A stretch of DNA of 64,000 nucleotides from the NCBI RefSeq assembly GCF_002367995.1, contig NZ_AP018207.1:3161083-3225082 (forward strand), written 5' to 3'. Below the pieces are notes generated by a model. It searched no databases. It had not been told where the DNA came from and saw only the letters and a list, made by a program, of their open reading frames with translations. Origin of the DNA: Calothrix brevissima NIES-22. Its GTDB lineage: Bacteria; Cyanobacteriota; Cyanobacteriia; Cyanobacteriales; Nostocaceae. The translations under genes and the position numbers were made by a program. The first letter of the stretch is position 1. Each line of letters begins with the position of its first letter. Shown here piece by piece: positions 55,204 to 64,000 of the stretch.

Positions 55204-56346
55204 AGACATCTCCGAAAACGTTCAAAGCCTTTATGTAGCTAGGCTATAGTCCATAAATGCAACCATCCTAAATTAGGTAGTCTGTACGAAAAAATAAGGC
55301 TTTGAGATATTTACTGTTGATAATTAGGCAAAAACATCTAGTTATATGCGTTAATTTTAACCTCATGACATAGCAGATATTTCTAATGGTAATATTAGCG
55401 CTCTAATTCGTAGTCTGACTAATCCACAAATTGTCATAATCACCTCAGCATACTTTTTTGGATTTAACCTAAATCTGTCTTGAACAACTCGAAATATTTT
55501 TACCGAACGGATTCGATGTTCGACAAATATTCGTTTAGAGGAAAACTCCTTGTTTGATTTTTTCTGGTCTGTTGTTAACTCTTTATTTTTTGGTTTCTTA
55601 ATTGGAGTATCAATTAAATCTTCTCCTAAATAACCTAAATCTCCCTTAAAACTTTGTTTTGGGTCAAAGTTATCTCGATTTGCTCGAAACAAAGTTATAT
55701 CGCTTATTGGTCCAGGTTCTCCTGCTACAACATCAACGATATCTCTACCATCTGGCATGATAATCATTTGGCTTTTGAATGTATGATTACTTTTCTTACC
55801 TGAAAAATATTTTTCTTGTTCATCCTTGTCTCCAGGCCTTTCTCTAACTTGTTCATAGCTATCTACTATTAATTCATATTCTGTCAAAACTTCTTTTACT
55901 ATTTCATGATCAGCAGCGTTTTTTTTTACTTGCTCAAGTAAACTAGATGGTAGTAGTTCTCGTAAAGTAGGCAACCAATAATTAAACGTATCATTAGCTG
56001 TAGATTCACTTACTGCAAACTGGATACCCAGAAGTTGAAAGGTTGTCATGTGTCGGAGATAAACTAAAGTTAAAATTATTTGTTCAGCTATAGATAGTTT
56101 TGGTTTACGACCTCCACCACCAGAAATAATTCTCACTTTTTTTGATTCTAAGACCGCTTGTTTTTCGTGATGTAATCGTTCCGCATTTTGGATTAACTGT
56201 TGTAACTGCTCATACTCCAGACCAATTAAGCGCTGTGTTTCTTTTTTGTTCCCTTCAATATAATTTAGGATCTCGCTCATGTTTCTGCGTCTAAAAATCT
56301 CTTTAATGTTCTATTACCACAGAACGTTACTATTTTGGAGATGTCT
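55204..56346 (-). mobile_element. IS5-family insertion sequence (DDE_Tnp_4 type), apparently complete
   Basis: 1143 bp. Ends AGACATCTCCGAAAACGTT on the left and, on the other strand at the right, AGACATCTCC-AAAATAGTAACGTT; imperfect inverted repeats with a 10-bp identical tip. AAT flanks both ends as a probable 3-bp target duplication. One full transposase gene inside, on the minus strand. Confidence 0.8.
55363..56280 (-). CDS. Transposase, IS5-type with HTH_Tnp_4 and DDE_Tnp_4 domains
   Basis: 305 residues. N-terminal helix-turn-helix part (PKLSIAEQIILTLVYLRHMT, then FAVSESTANDTFNYWLP). The catalytic DDE domain has LIVDSYEQVRERP with the first Asp, SDITLFR and KGDLGYLGED with the second Asp, and KRIFVEHRIRSVKIFR with the Glu. 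No frameshift or stop is seen, so the element may be active. It lies centrally between the inverted repeats. Confidence 0.9.
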   Translation of the reverse strand: MSEILNYIEGNKKETQRLIGLEYEQLQQLIQNAERLHHEKQAVLESKKVRIISGGGGRKPKLSIAEQIILTLVYLRHMTTFQLLGIQFAVSESTANDTFNYWLPTLRELLPSSLLEQVKKNAADHEIVKEVLTEYELIVDSYEQVRERPGDKDEQEKYFSGKKSNHTFKSQMIIMPDGRDIVDVVAGEPGPISDITLFRANRDNFDPKQSFKGDLGYLGEDLIDTPIKKPKNKELTTDQKKSNKEFSSKRIFVEHRIRSVKIFRVVQDRFRLNPKKYAEVIMTICGLVRLRIRALILPLEISAMS

Positions 56347-56427
56347 AATATTGATTACCGCAAACATGATTTAAATTTGTATCAGTTCAATATTCCCTTC
56401 TGCCCTCTGCCCTCTGCCATCTGCCTT

Positions 56428-57255
56428 TCACACAACCCATAATCGAGGATTCACCTGATAATAGCCTTGCAACAACTCATACAATGCTGGATGCTGCTGT
56501 AATAATTCCCGTGGTTTCTCAAAGAAAGTTTCTGTAGCTACGGCAAAGAATTCTGCGGGATTTGTTGCACCATAACTATCAAGAACTGATTGCAATCCAT
56601 TATCTACATGATGACAAAGCTGCTGATATTCTGCTGTCATCACCTGCGCCCAAATTACATAATCCGATTTCTGCGGTAAAATTGGTACGCCTTCAGCTTT
56701 ACCATCTTCTTGATCTAATTGATGGGCAAATTCATGTAACACCACATTCCGCCCATCATCCCAATTGCGCGTGTCTTGTTGTACCTGTTCCCAAGATAAA
56801 ATTAATTGATCGCGAGTCCATGATTCACCCAACTTGGCTATCCGCTTTTCGGAAATAAAATAGCTACCAGTAGCAATGGTTTCAGTTACCACATAAGTAC
56901 TAGGATAAATTAAAATCGAACGCAATTTAGGAAAATATTCTGCTCTTTCATTTAATAATAGTAAACAGGCAAAGGCAGCAATTGTTAATTTCATTTCTAC
57001 CGTTATCTGTAATCCTTGACAGCCAATAAATTGTTTTTCTTTTAGAAATACTTGAATATGACCTTGCAACCGTCTTCTTTCATCGGTTGTGAGACGCAAA
57101 TAAATCGGCAGATTATTTTCAATTGTTGCTTGCCAAAGAGGCGGAAAAGAACGACGTTTAATCCGATTTCGGCGCTGTTTTGTTAGTAGGGGACTGATAA
57201 GGATTGTAGTTACGATTAGTCCCAAAATAATAAAAATAAGAATTATTGCCTTCAT
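56428..57255 (-). CDS. mtfA: M90-family zinc metallopeptidase, MtfA-like
   Basis: 275 residues. N-terminal transmembrane anchor (4-24). Zinc-binding HEFAH at 174-178 within NVVLHEFAHQLDQEDG and a downstream Glu ligand in NPAEFFAVATETFFE, as in MtfA. In E. coli MtfA inactivates the glucose repressor Mlc; cyanobacteria lack that system, so the role here differs. The membrane anchor is an addition to the E. coli form. Directly upstream of the glycogen phosphorylase gene on the same strand, separated by 300 bp. Confidence 0.88.
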   Translation of the reverse strand: MKAIILIFIILGLIVTTILISPLLTKQRRNRIKRRSFPPLWQATIENNLPIYLRLTTDERRRLQGHIQVFLKEKQFIGCQGLQITVEMKLTIAAFACLLLLNERAEYFPKLRSILIYPSTYVVTETIATGSYFISEKRIAKLGESWTRDQLILSWEQVQQDTRNWDDGRNVVLHEFAHQLDQEDGKAEGVPILPQKSDYVIWAQVMTAEYQQLCHHVDNGLQSVLDSYGATNPAEFFAVATETFFEKPRELLQQHPALYELLQGYYQVNPRLWVV

Positions 57256-57297
57256 TAATTTTTGATAATAATTGCAAATGAAATCTGACTAAATTAG

Positions 57298-57409
57298 GAC
57301 TTACGCAAAAATTGCCAAAAAGCTTAATTTATTGAACCGCCAAGACGCCAAGAACGCCTTCGCGCAGCGTCTCCCCTTGGGAGAAGAATTCGTAGAGTGT
57401 GCGTAAGTC
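57298..57409. mobile_element. Small inverted-repeat element with GACTTACGCA ends, copy 2
   Basis: GACTTACGCA at 57,298 and TGCGTAAGTC at 57,400-57,409; 112 bp between the outer ends, with an unrelated interior containing CGCCAAGACGCCAAGAACGC. Flanked by an AAATGAC STRR tract to the right. Confidence 0.7.
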
Positions 57410-57486
57410 TTATAAATCTATATATAAAAATAATAACAAATGACAAATGACAAATGACAAATGACAAATGACACGCAAAGCGCAAT

Positions 57487-57510
57487 AAAAAAAGGGTAGA
57501 TAAACCACCC
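57487..57510 (-). terminator. Terminator of the glycogen phosphorylase gene
   Basis: On the minus strand GGGTGG-TTTAT-CTACCC, with one wobble pair, is followed by TTTTTTT. It lies about 45 bp after the stop codon at 57,554. Confidence 0.75.
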
Positions 57511-57553
57511 CTTTGTTTAACCATGAAACCCAAACGTTCTCAACCAAAACTTT

Positions 57554-59767
57554 CTAAACGAGAACTTTCGCCAAAATTGGTTCTACACGAGTAGCAATTT
57601 CTGGTACATACACCTGTGAAACGTAGTCTGCAATCATTCTGTCGGTGTTGAATAGGGGACAATTGGTTTTGATGGATGCTTTCATCATTTGCACCCAACG
57701 GGGAGAAACACCTTGAGGATTGCGATCGTAATATAGGGGTACGATTTCTTCTTCTAGGAGTTGATAAAGCGATCGCGAATCTATGCGATCCTGTAATTCT
57801 TGATCGCTAGTGTGGGCATCTTCACCAATTGCCCAACCGTTGATACCTTTACCATTACTATCAGCTTGATAGCCTTCGCACCACCAGCCATCCAGAACGC
57901 TGCAATTCAAACCACCATTAAAGCAAACTTTTTGTCCGCTAGTACCCGAAGCTTCTAGAGGGCGACGGGGATTATTCAGCCACACATCTACACCTTGTAC
58001 CAGTTTTTGTCCGGTGTAAATATCATAATCTTCAATAAAGGCAACTCGGTTTCTAATTTCTCCGTGGTGACACCATTCCATTAATCTTTGAATAATCCGT
58101 TTACCTTCTTCATCGGCTGGGTGGGCTTTACCTGCAAAGATAATTTGTACGGGATGGTTGGCGTTACCAAAAATCTTTAATGCCCGTTCAGCATCGCGTA
58201 AAATTAAATCTCCCCGTTTGTAAGGGCTAAAACGTCGCGCAAAGCCAATAGTCAAGACATCGGGATCGAGTAAAGTCTCAGTAGCTTGAATAGATTCATA
58301 ACTCTCACCCCGTTGTTCTCTAGCTTTCTTGACTTTATAACGGGTATAAGCAATCAGCCTTTCTTTTAATACTCGATGTCTCCACCAAAGTTCTTCATCA
58401 GGAATTGTGTCAACTTTCGCCCACATTTCGGGCTTCATGGCTTGGGTATGCCAATTTTCTCCTAAATACTGATTATATAAATCACCTAACAAAGGCGCAG
58501 TCCAAGTGGGTGCGTGAACGCCATTAGTAATGTAACCAATGGGGACTTGATCCTCGGAAACTCGCGGATAGAGAACTGTCCACATTTTACGAGAAACTTG
58601 ACCGTGTAATTCACTGACACCATTGCAAGCGCGAGTCATCCGCAAAGCTAAAACAGTCATCCCGAATGGTTCCCAGGGATCACCCAATCTTCTTGCACCT
58701 AAGGCTAAAAATTGTTCGCGAGACAAGCGCAATTGCGTCCAGTAATGGGCAAAGAAAGAATCGATTAAATCGGGTGAAAAGACATCATGTCCAGCCGGAA
58801 CTGGTGTATGAGTGGTGAAGACACAGCGATCGCGAACTGTGGCTTCAACATCATAGAATGATTTACCAGTACGTTCAATTTCTAACCGAGCAACTTCTAA
58901 CGTACAGAAAGCCGCATGTCCTTCGTTGAGGTGATAGACAGCCGGTTGAATTCCCAAAGCTTCTAAGGCGCGTACACCGCCAATTCCTAAGACAACTTCT
59001 TGGGCGATGCGGGTTTCTAAGTTACCGCCATAAAGGTGTCCAGTCAACCAACGATCGATGGGATCGTTGTCTTCGCGATCGCTATCTAGTAAATATAATG
59101 TGACTCGCCCGACTTGTACCTGCCAAATTTGCACTTTGACATTCCGTTGACGCACTTCTAATTGAATCGTTAACGGTTCGCCTGTTTGAGTTTTAATTAA
59201 CTCAATGGGCATATGTAGAAAAGGGTTGTCAATATAGTAATCTTCTTGCCAACCATTACGGTTTAAGCGTTGGCGAAAGTAACCTTGGCGATATAACAAA
59301 CCTATACCCACCATCGGTACACCCAAATCAGAAGATGATTTCAGGTGATCCCCGGCGAGAATTCCCAAGCCGCCTGAGTAAACTGGTAGGGATTCATGAA
59401 TACCAAACTCTGCGCAAAAATAAGCTACTGGGTGTTCTTTCGTTAATTGCGGTGCAACACCACTCACCCAAGTATCTTTTTGTTGCATATATCGGTCAAA
59501 CTCACGCGCTAAAGCAGATACTTGTTTGATATAAACAGGATCTTCTGCTAATTGGCTGAGACGTTCGTAACTTGCAGACTCTAAAATCGCCACTGGATTA
59601 TGTCCGCAGCGTTCCCATTCTTGGGGATCGATGCTTTGGAATAAAGCAATGCGATCGCTACTCCAACTCCACCAATAGTTATAAGCCAAATCTGCCAAAC
59701 GTTTAAGCACAAAAGGCAATTTTTCGCTCAACCTTAGCGCTGCGGTCATTACACTATTATTCGCCAT
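57554..59767 (-). CDS. glgP: Alpha-glucan (glycogen) phosphorylase, distant GT35 type
   Basis: 737 residues. Releases glucose 1-phosphate from glycogen with phosphate and PLP. Belongs to the shorter phosphorylase branch (TIGR02094-type) and not the 830-850-residue standard GlgP. Motifs: VAYFCAEFGIHESLPVYSGG near 110-130, LGILAGDHLKSSSDLGVP, HLNEGHAAF, ARRFSPYKRGDL, and the PLP-lysine region NNPRRPLEASGTSGQKVCFN. The starting ATG at 59,767 begins MANNSVMTAALR. Energy mobilisation from glycogen in the dark. No other glycogen gene is adjacent. Confidence 0.93.
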   Translation of the reverse strand: MANNSVMTAALRLSEKLPFVLKRLADLAYNYWWSWSSDRIALFQSIDPQEWERCGHNPVAILESASYERLSQLAEDPVYIKQVSALAREFDRYMQQKDTWVSGVAPQLTKEHPVAYFCAEFGIHESLPVYSGGLGILAGDHLKSSSDLGVPMVGIGLLYRQGYFRQRLNRNGWQEDYYIDNPFLHMPIELIKTQTGEPLTIQLEVRQRNVKVQIWQVQVGRVTLYLLDSDREDNDPIDRWLTGHLYGGNLETRIAQEVVLGIGGVRALEALGIQPAVYHLNEGHAAFCTLEVARLEIERTGKSFYDVEATVRDRCVFTTHTPVPAGHDVFSPDLIDSFFAHYWTQLRLSREQFLALGARRLGDPWEPFGMTVLALRMTRACNGVSELHGQVSRKMWTVLYPRVSEDQVPIGYITNGVHAPTWTAPLLGDLYNQYLGENWHTQAMKPEMWAKVDTIPDEELWWRHRVLKERLIAYTRYKVKKAREQRGESYESIQATETLLDPDVLTIGFARRFSPYKRGDLILRDAERALKIFGNANHPVQIIFAGKAHPADEEGKRIIQRLMEWCHHGEIRNRVAFIEDYDIYTGQKLVQGVDVWLNNPRRPLEASGTSGQKVCFNGGLNCSVLDGWWCEGYQADSNGKGINGWAIGEDAHTSDQELQDRIDSRSLYQLLEEEIVPLYYDRNPQGVSPRWVQMMKASIKTNCPLFNTDRMIADYVSQVYVPEIATRVEPILAKVLV

Positions 59768-60270
59768 ACAACTTTAAACTCTCTGTTACTTTTTTTCTTT
59801 CAGTTAACTTTTTCTTTCCAACAATTGCGCTGCAAGTTAATGACAACCGAATCTTCTTTTTTAAATCATTTCCTGAAGTTGGAGCAGTTTATCAATATCA
59901 AACCTGAGCCAAATGGGTGGTGTTGCTTTTTTCTACCTTTTAAGAATTATCTCTGCTTTTCCGGATTTTTTACATCAATTTCAATCACGTTATTTTAAAT
60001 AAAAAAACATCTTATTCACATTATTTAAAATAACGTAACAAGCAATCACAATTGCAGATTCATCCGCAGAAACACTGTTGACTATTGACAAATGACAATT
60101 GTACGGGCGGGTTCACAAATATCCTCACTGTTCAACGATAATTCTCAGTAAACCCGCCCCTACCGAATGTTGACTGTTGACTGTTGACTGTTGACTGCGA
60201 TCACTGAGCATGTCGAAGTTTTAACAAATGACAAATGACCAATGACTAATGACAAATGACCAATGACTAA
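59768..60270. other. Intergenic region between glgP and fghA
   Basis: 503 bp. The left half is AT-rich and should hold the glgP promoter. The right half has a GGGCGGGTT/AAACCCGCCCC inverted pair near 60,103-60,160 and STRR tracts (TGTTGAC, AATGACC/A) at 60,170-60,270. No gene seen. Confidence 0.55.
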
Positions 60271-61113
60271 TTATCCCAAAGCGATCGCATGATGACGAAT
60301 ATGATCTGCGATAAAACTGGAAATGAAATAATAACTATGGTCGTAGTCTTGTTGATAGCGTAAATTTAAAGGCTGTTTTACTTCTGCACAAACTTGCACA
60401 AACACATCTGGTAATAATTGTGTTGTTAAAAATTTATCCGCAGTCCCTTGATCAATCAAAATAGAACTGTGATAACCGACTTGTTTCACTAATTCGCTAG
60501 CATCATAGCTACACCAAGCTTCTTGATTAGTTCCTAAATAACGGCTAAATGCTTTTTCACCCCAAGGACAATGCATAGGTGCGGTAATCGGTGCAAAAGC
60601 AGAGACAGATTTATACAGATGAGGATTACGCATTGCACAAACTAGCGCCCCATGTCCACCCATTGAATGACCGAAAATACCTTGTTTTTCTGGCTGGGTA
60701 GGAAAATTAGCATGAATTAAAGCAGGTAATTCTTGCACAACATAACTATACATTTGATAATGCGCTTTCCAAGGTTCCGTTGTCGCATCCACATAAAAAC
60801 CCGCACCCGTACCAAAATCCCAGTCATCATCTTCCCCAGCAATCCCCGTATTGCGAGGACTTGTATCTGGTGCAACTAGCATTAAACCATACTCTGCAGC
60901 GTAACGTTGCGCCCCAGCTTTCACCATAAAATTCTCTTCCGTACAAGTTAAACCAGAGAGAAAATAAAGAACTGGTACAGGTTTTTGACTAGCTTGCGGT
61001 GGTTGATAAACAGCAAAGCGCATTTCTCCATTACAAGTTAACGAAGCGTGGGAATAAAAGCCGACTTTACCACCAAAACATTGATATTCTGATATAACTT
61101 TCAGACTAGTCAT
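60271..61113 (-). CDS. fghA: S-formylglutathione hydrolase
   Basis: About 280 residues. Serine hydrolase of the esterase D family; completes glutathione-dependent formaldehyde detoxification by splitting S-formylglutathione to formate and glutathione. Motifs: [37 protein letters not shown], nucleophile elbow [13 protein letters not shown], and the C-terminal His in [10 protein letters not shown]. The ATG at 61113 ([15 protein letters not shown]) has GAGG 9 bp upstream; an ATG at 61128 is in frame. The partner glutathione-dependent formaldehyde dehydrogenase is not adjacent. Confidence 0.93.
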   Translation of the reverse strand: MTSLKVISEYQCFGGKVGFYSHASLTCNGEMRFAVYQPPQASQKPVPVLYFLSGLTCTEENFMVKAGAQRYAAEYGLMLVAPDTSPRNTGIAGEDDDWDFGTGAGFYVDATTEPWKAHYQMYSYVVQELPALIHANFPTQPEKQGIFGHSMGGHGALVCAMRNPHLYKSVSAFAPITAPMHCPWGEKAFSRYLGTNQEAWCSYDASELVKQVGYHSSILIDQGTADKFLTTQLLPDVFVQVCAEVKQPLNLRYQQDYDHSYYFISSFIADHIRHHAIALG

Positions 61114-61162
61114 TAAATTAAACCTCATTTCTAGGGAAATCCAAACAATAAATTATCCCAAA

Positions 61163-61235
61163 TTGTAGGGGCACTGGCACTGCCATGCCCCGAAGCGCGT
61201 AACTCATTTACCTGAAATATGCTGTATTAATGTAT
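61163..61235. repeat. Interspersed GGGGCACTGGCACTGCC repeat, copy (short)
   Basis: TTGTAGGGGCACTGGCACTG through GAAGCGCGTAACTCATTTACC to GAAATATGCTGTATTAATG; shares the right half of the copy at 13,981-14,092. Confidence 0.75.
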
Positions 61236-61285
61236 CGCCAATATTATTGGAATTGGTATTACGAAAACTTTCTTCAATAAACAAG

Positions 61286-61317
61286 AAAAAAGTTCTACAT
61301 ATTAATGTGGAACTTTT
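61286..61317. terminator. Hairpin between argS and fghA
   Basis: AAAAAGTTCTACAT and ATGTGGAACTTTTT form a stem with A/T-tracts on both sides (T run at the right on plus, A run at the left), which would work as a terminator for argS transcripts coming from the right. Confidence 0.7.
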
Positions 61318-61408
61318 TGTTAAAAAAATAAATTGATTTTTCAATCAATCAAACACAAAATCCTAGTACAACAAGACAATACCTGTCACCAAAGCTCAAA
61401 ATATAATA

Positions 61409-61473
61409 CTGTTGACTGTTGACTGTTGACTGTTGACTGTTGACTGTTGACTGTTGACTGTTGACTGTTGACT
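61409..61473. repeat. STRR array of TGTTGAC heptamers
   Basis: About nine perfect TGTTGAC heptamers ending 3 bp before the argS stop codon. No other sequence lies between the stop and the array. Confidence 0.9.
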
Positions 61474-61476
61474 TAA

Positions 61477-63243
61477 CTAGATTCTTTCTAACACCTGAAT
61501 TCCCAACAGTGATAAACCTAACTTTAACGTTCTCGCCGTTAAATTGCACAGAACTAACCGCGATGTTCGCCAAGGTTCCTCTGCACCCAAAACCTGAACC
61601 CCTTGATTGCGATCGTAAAACTGATTAAACTTCTTACTCAGTTCATACAAATATTCACACAACCGATTCGGCATTAAATCTTGTTCTACAGTATTAATCA
61701 CTTCATCGAGTTGCAATAAATATTTTGCCAATGCTAACTCTGTTTCATGTTCTAAAATAACTTTGGCATTATTTCCCAACTCTTCAAAGTTAATCTCACC
61801 CTTACGACTAATTCCCTGAACCCTGGCATAAGCATACAGCATATAAGGAGCCGTATTACCTTTGAGATCCAGCATTTTATCGTAACTAAAAATGTAGTTA
61901 CTGGTGCGGTTTTGGCTTAAGTCAGCATATTTAACTGCACTAATTCCAATTACCTCAGCAACATTATTAATAAACTCTTCAGTTTCTTCCCGTTGTTCTT
62001 CTTTCAATCTCGCTTCTAAATCTGTCCGCGTCCGAGAAATTGCTTCATCTAACAAATCCCGTAACCTCACAGTATCTCCAGAACGAGTTTTAAATTTCTT
62101 CCCATCTTCCCCTAGCACCAAACCAAAAGGAACATGAATTAATTCCACATCATCAGGAATCCATCCGGCTTTACGTGCTACTTGAAAGAATTGGGAAAAG
62201 TGGTTTGATTGTCCAGCATCTGTAACATAAATTATCCGCTTCGCTTCATCTTTTTGAATCCGGTAGCGTAAGGCGGCTAAATCTGTTGTCGCGTAGTTAT
62301 AACCACCATCAGATTTTTGCACAATTAACGGCAAAGGTTCACCTTCTCTGTTGGTAAATCCTTCGACAAATACACATTTTGCGCCTTGATTTTCTACCAG
62401 CAATCCAGATTTTTCTAAATCTTCCACAATTCCTGGTAGTAAAGGATTATAAAAAGATTCGCCCCGTTCTTGGACATCAACATCTAGTAAATCGTAAATT
62501 ACTTGAAATTCATGTCTTGATTGTTCGCACAGCAATTTCCAAGCATGGATTGTATCTTCCGCACCAGCTTGTAATTTGACAACTTCTTGTCTCGCTGTTT
62601 CTTGAAATGCTTCATCTGCATCAAAGCGTTGTTTAGCTTTGCGGTAAAAGCTAACTAAATCGCCAATATCTAAAGCATTTGCAGTAGTTAAAGCTTCTGG
62701 GTAAACTTCTCTGAGATAGGCGATTAACATCCCAAATTGAGTACCCCAATCACCGACATGATTTAACCGCAAAACATCATGTCCGAGAAATTCTAAAATT
62801 CGGGCAATACTATCACCAATAATAGTAGAACGTAAATGCCCAACGTGCATTTCCTTCGCAATATTCGGACTGGAAAAATCAACAATTTCGCGCTGTGGTG
62901 TTTTTGCAGTTGGTACACCTAAGCGCGAATCTGCGTGAATTGCATTGATTTGTGCTTCCAGGTATGTGGGTTTCAGCTTGAGATTGATAAACCCAGGCCC
63001 AGCAATCTCTGGCGGTTCGCAGATTTCGGATACATCTAGATTATCCGCGATCGCAGTGGCAATTTGCCTTGGTTGCTTTCCTAATCTTTTACTCAAAGAT
63101 AAAGCCACATTCGCCTGATAATCTCCAAACTTCGGATTGCTAGCAGTCACCAAAATCGGATCTACTCCAGCATAATCAGCGCCAAACGCAGCCACCAAGG
63201 CCTGTGCAAATTGATGTTTTAGTTTTTCTTGTGTAGCGTTCAT
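61477..63243 (-). CDS. argS: Arginyl-tRNA synthetase
   Basis: 588 residues, normal for bacterial ArgRS (class I). Motifs: N-terminal additional domain ([16 protein letters not shown] at 35-50), HIGH-type HVGH at 133-136 in [15 protein letters not shown], and [14 protein letters not shown] in place of KMSKS, as usual for ArgRS. The C-terminal anticodon-binding helices end in [10 protein letters not shown]. Needed for charging tRNA-Arg in the cytosol. The stop codon is followed immediately by an STRR array. Confidence 0.97.
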   Translation of the reverse strand: MNATQEKLKHQFAQALVAAFGADYAGVDPILVTASNPKFGDYQANVALSLSKRLGKQPRQIATAIADNLDVSEICEPPEIAGPGFINLKLKPTYLEAQINAIHADSRLGVPTAKTPQREIVDFSSPNIAKEMHVGHLRSTIIGDSIARILEFLGHDVLRLNHVGDWGTQFGMLIAYLREVYPEALTTANALDIGDLVSFYRKAKQRFDADEAFQETARQEVVKLQAGAEDTIHAWKLLCEQSRHEFQVIYDLLDVDVQERGESFYNPLLPGIVEDLEKSGLLVENQGAKCVFVEGFTNREGEPLPLIVQKSDGGYNYATTDLAALRYRIQKDEAKRIIYVTDAGQSNHFSQFFQVARKAGWIPDDVELIHVPFGLVLGEDGKKFKTRSGDTVRLRDLLDEAISRTRTDLEARLKEEQREETEEFINNVAEVIGISAVKYADLSQNRTSNYIFSYDKMLDLKGNTAPYMLYAYARVQGISRKGEINFEELGNNAKVILEHETELALAKYLLQLDEVINTVEQDLMPNRLCEYLYELSKKFNQFYDRNQGVQVLGAEEPWRTSRLVLCNLTARTLKLGLSLLGIQVLERI

Positions 63244-63453
63244 ATATAAATGTTATCTGTGACAGGCGGAATGTGACTGTTGAAAGGTACATATTCTCAG
63301 GAGCTTGATTATTTTAACCTTAAAATATAGCCACCTACTCTAACTCAAGACTGTCATGGTACAGTACAAGCCCCTTGAGTGTCTGCCATCCGCAGCAGAA
63401 CTCCCCGACTCTGATGACACCCCGATAGATAACGAACTTTGACAATCTCCGTC

Positions 63454-63675
63454 CTATAAGGGCGAAGATTCTTCAATCATAGACCCAACTTGCTCAGACA
63501 GGATTACTCCTGCATGACTAGAGGTCGAATCTCCTGAAGCGTTAATACTGTGCAATCTGAGGCGCAAAGCGATCGCTCTCAGTTTGGTTCGATGTGGTAC
63601 TTGATCTGCACAACTGAGTTCTTTTAGTGTCAGGTCTTCTTCAGCAGTTAGTATTATTCTTAACGCACTAGGCAT
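63454..63675 (-). pseudogene. Chimeric relic: IS630-type transposase start joined to a TnpB-like tail
   Basis: 73 codons. Residues 1-39 (LRIILTAEEDLTLKELSCAD, then RTKLRAIALRLRL) match the N-terminal region of IS630-family transposases. From about residue 43 the sequence SINASGDSTSSHAGVI and SMIEESSPL resembles the C-terminal tail of a TnpB protein. After the stop, AATCTTCGCCCTTATAGGAC with a following GGAGATT is a hairpin of the kind found at TnpB element right ends. Two mobile-element relics appear fused. Confidence 0.55.
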
Positions 63676-63713
63676 AAGCTATCACTTAATTTCTGCACTC
63701 TGGTTCCCTACTT

Positions 63714-63953
63714 ACCAAGCATCCGACATGGGAAATTAAACCACCCACCGCCGCAGATTGTTATCGTTACGCGCTCAATCATCCTGCTGTAACAGTAGCG
63801 CTTACTGCACCCAAAACTCCCCAGGAATTGCAAGCAAACCTCAGGGTTTTAAATCCTCCCCCTCTTTCCCCTGAAGAAATCGCACGCTGGCGAGAATATG
63901 GCGACTTAATTTATGGTACAGGGCAAGATGCTTTTGATACGCAATGGGTTTAA
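63714..63953 (+). pseudogene. C-terminal fragment of an aldo/keto reductase
   Basis: Open frame ending at TAA (63,951-63,953). It reads PPTAADCYRYALNHPAVTVA, then LTAPKTPQELQANL, then LSPEEIARWREYGDLIYG. This is the C-terminal part of an aldo/keto reductase including the strand and helix that bind the NADPH phosphate. The barrel start with the Tyr/His catalytic residues is missing and no start codon belongs to it. Confidence 0.75.
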
Positions 63954-64000
63954 TTGCGGAAAGCTGGATTTCGTTTGTGTAGTAATAAATCATACCAGTT

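Noticed and set aside
61349-61573. 74-codon minus-strand frame at the argS end
   Set aside because: Made of TGTTGAC heptamers and an out-of-frame argS tail.

Overview
The window looks like chromosomal DNA of a filamentous, probably heterocyst-forming cyanobacterium of the Nostocales (Nostoc/Calothrix/Tolypothrix type). The evidence is: the very frequent HIP1 octamer GCGATCGC; arrays of 7-bp tandem repeats (STRRs such as TTGACTG, GTCAATG and AATGACA) at many gene ends; a Ycf23 gene otherwise known from cyanobacteria and plastids; PEP-CTERM proteins; and a carotenoid oxygenase. This is an assignment by recognition; no search was run. No tRNA, rRNA, CRISPR array or prophage was seen.

Layout. 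0-4 kb: polyamine-type ABC transporter operon on the minus strand (PotA, PotD, one PotB-like permease) with a four-helix-bundle gene inserted. 4-8 kb: two tandem PBP2 genes. 8-11 kb: purM and a PHP-domain protein. 11-14 kb: a TetR regulator with a coupled zinc-ribbon membrane protein, divergent from a Tat-exported FAD oxidoreductase carrying an inserted Rieske domain. 14-20 kb: SMR transporter, Crp/Fnr regulator, a structured non-coding segment, Ycf23, an orphan antitoxin-like gene, a DegT aminotransferase and FetB. 20-26 kb: repeat-rich DNA, an alpha/beta hydrolase, a HugZ-like protein and small exported proteins.

26.9-36.8 kb: four minus-strand genes for large exported proteins (DUF11/SdrD-like, a roughly 1200-residue barrel-type protein, a beta-helix/OmpA protein, an SdrD B-repeat protein). 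They read as one cell-surface operon and are the best candidate for an undescribed system. 38-41 kb: two tandem PEP-CTERM metalloproteases. 43-47 kb: an RTX-like protein built of four near-identical units. 47-57 kb: metabolic genes among relics (SDR, IscB, ABC and TnpB fragments), a Tudor-knot protein, and one intact IS5-type element. 57-64 kb: glycogen phosphorylase, S-formylglutathione hydrolase, argS, then transposase and aldo/keto reductase remnants.

The window is unusually rich in small non-coding mobile repeats: a four-copy MITE with TGTCAACTTAA ends, an element with 18-bp ends CAATACTGCTCGGTTAAG, elements ending in GACTTACGCA, two arrays of alternating 21-bp palindromic units, and an interspersed 'GGGGCACTGGCACTGCC' repeat. 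Several of these sit exactly at gene ends or inside terminators. Remnants of the RNA-guided nuclease families TnpB and IscB occur at several places.
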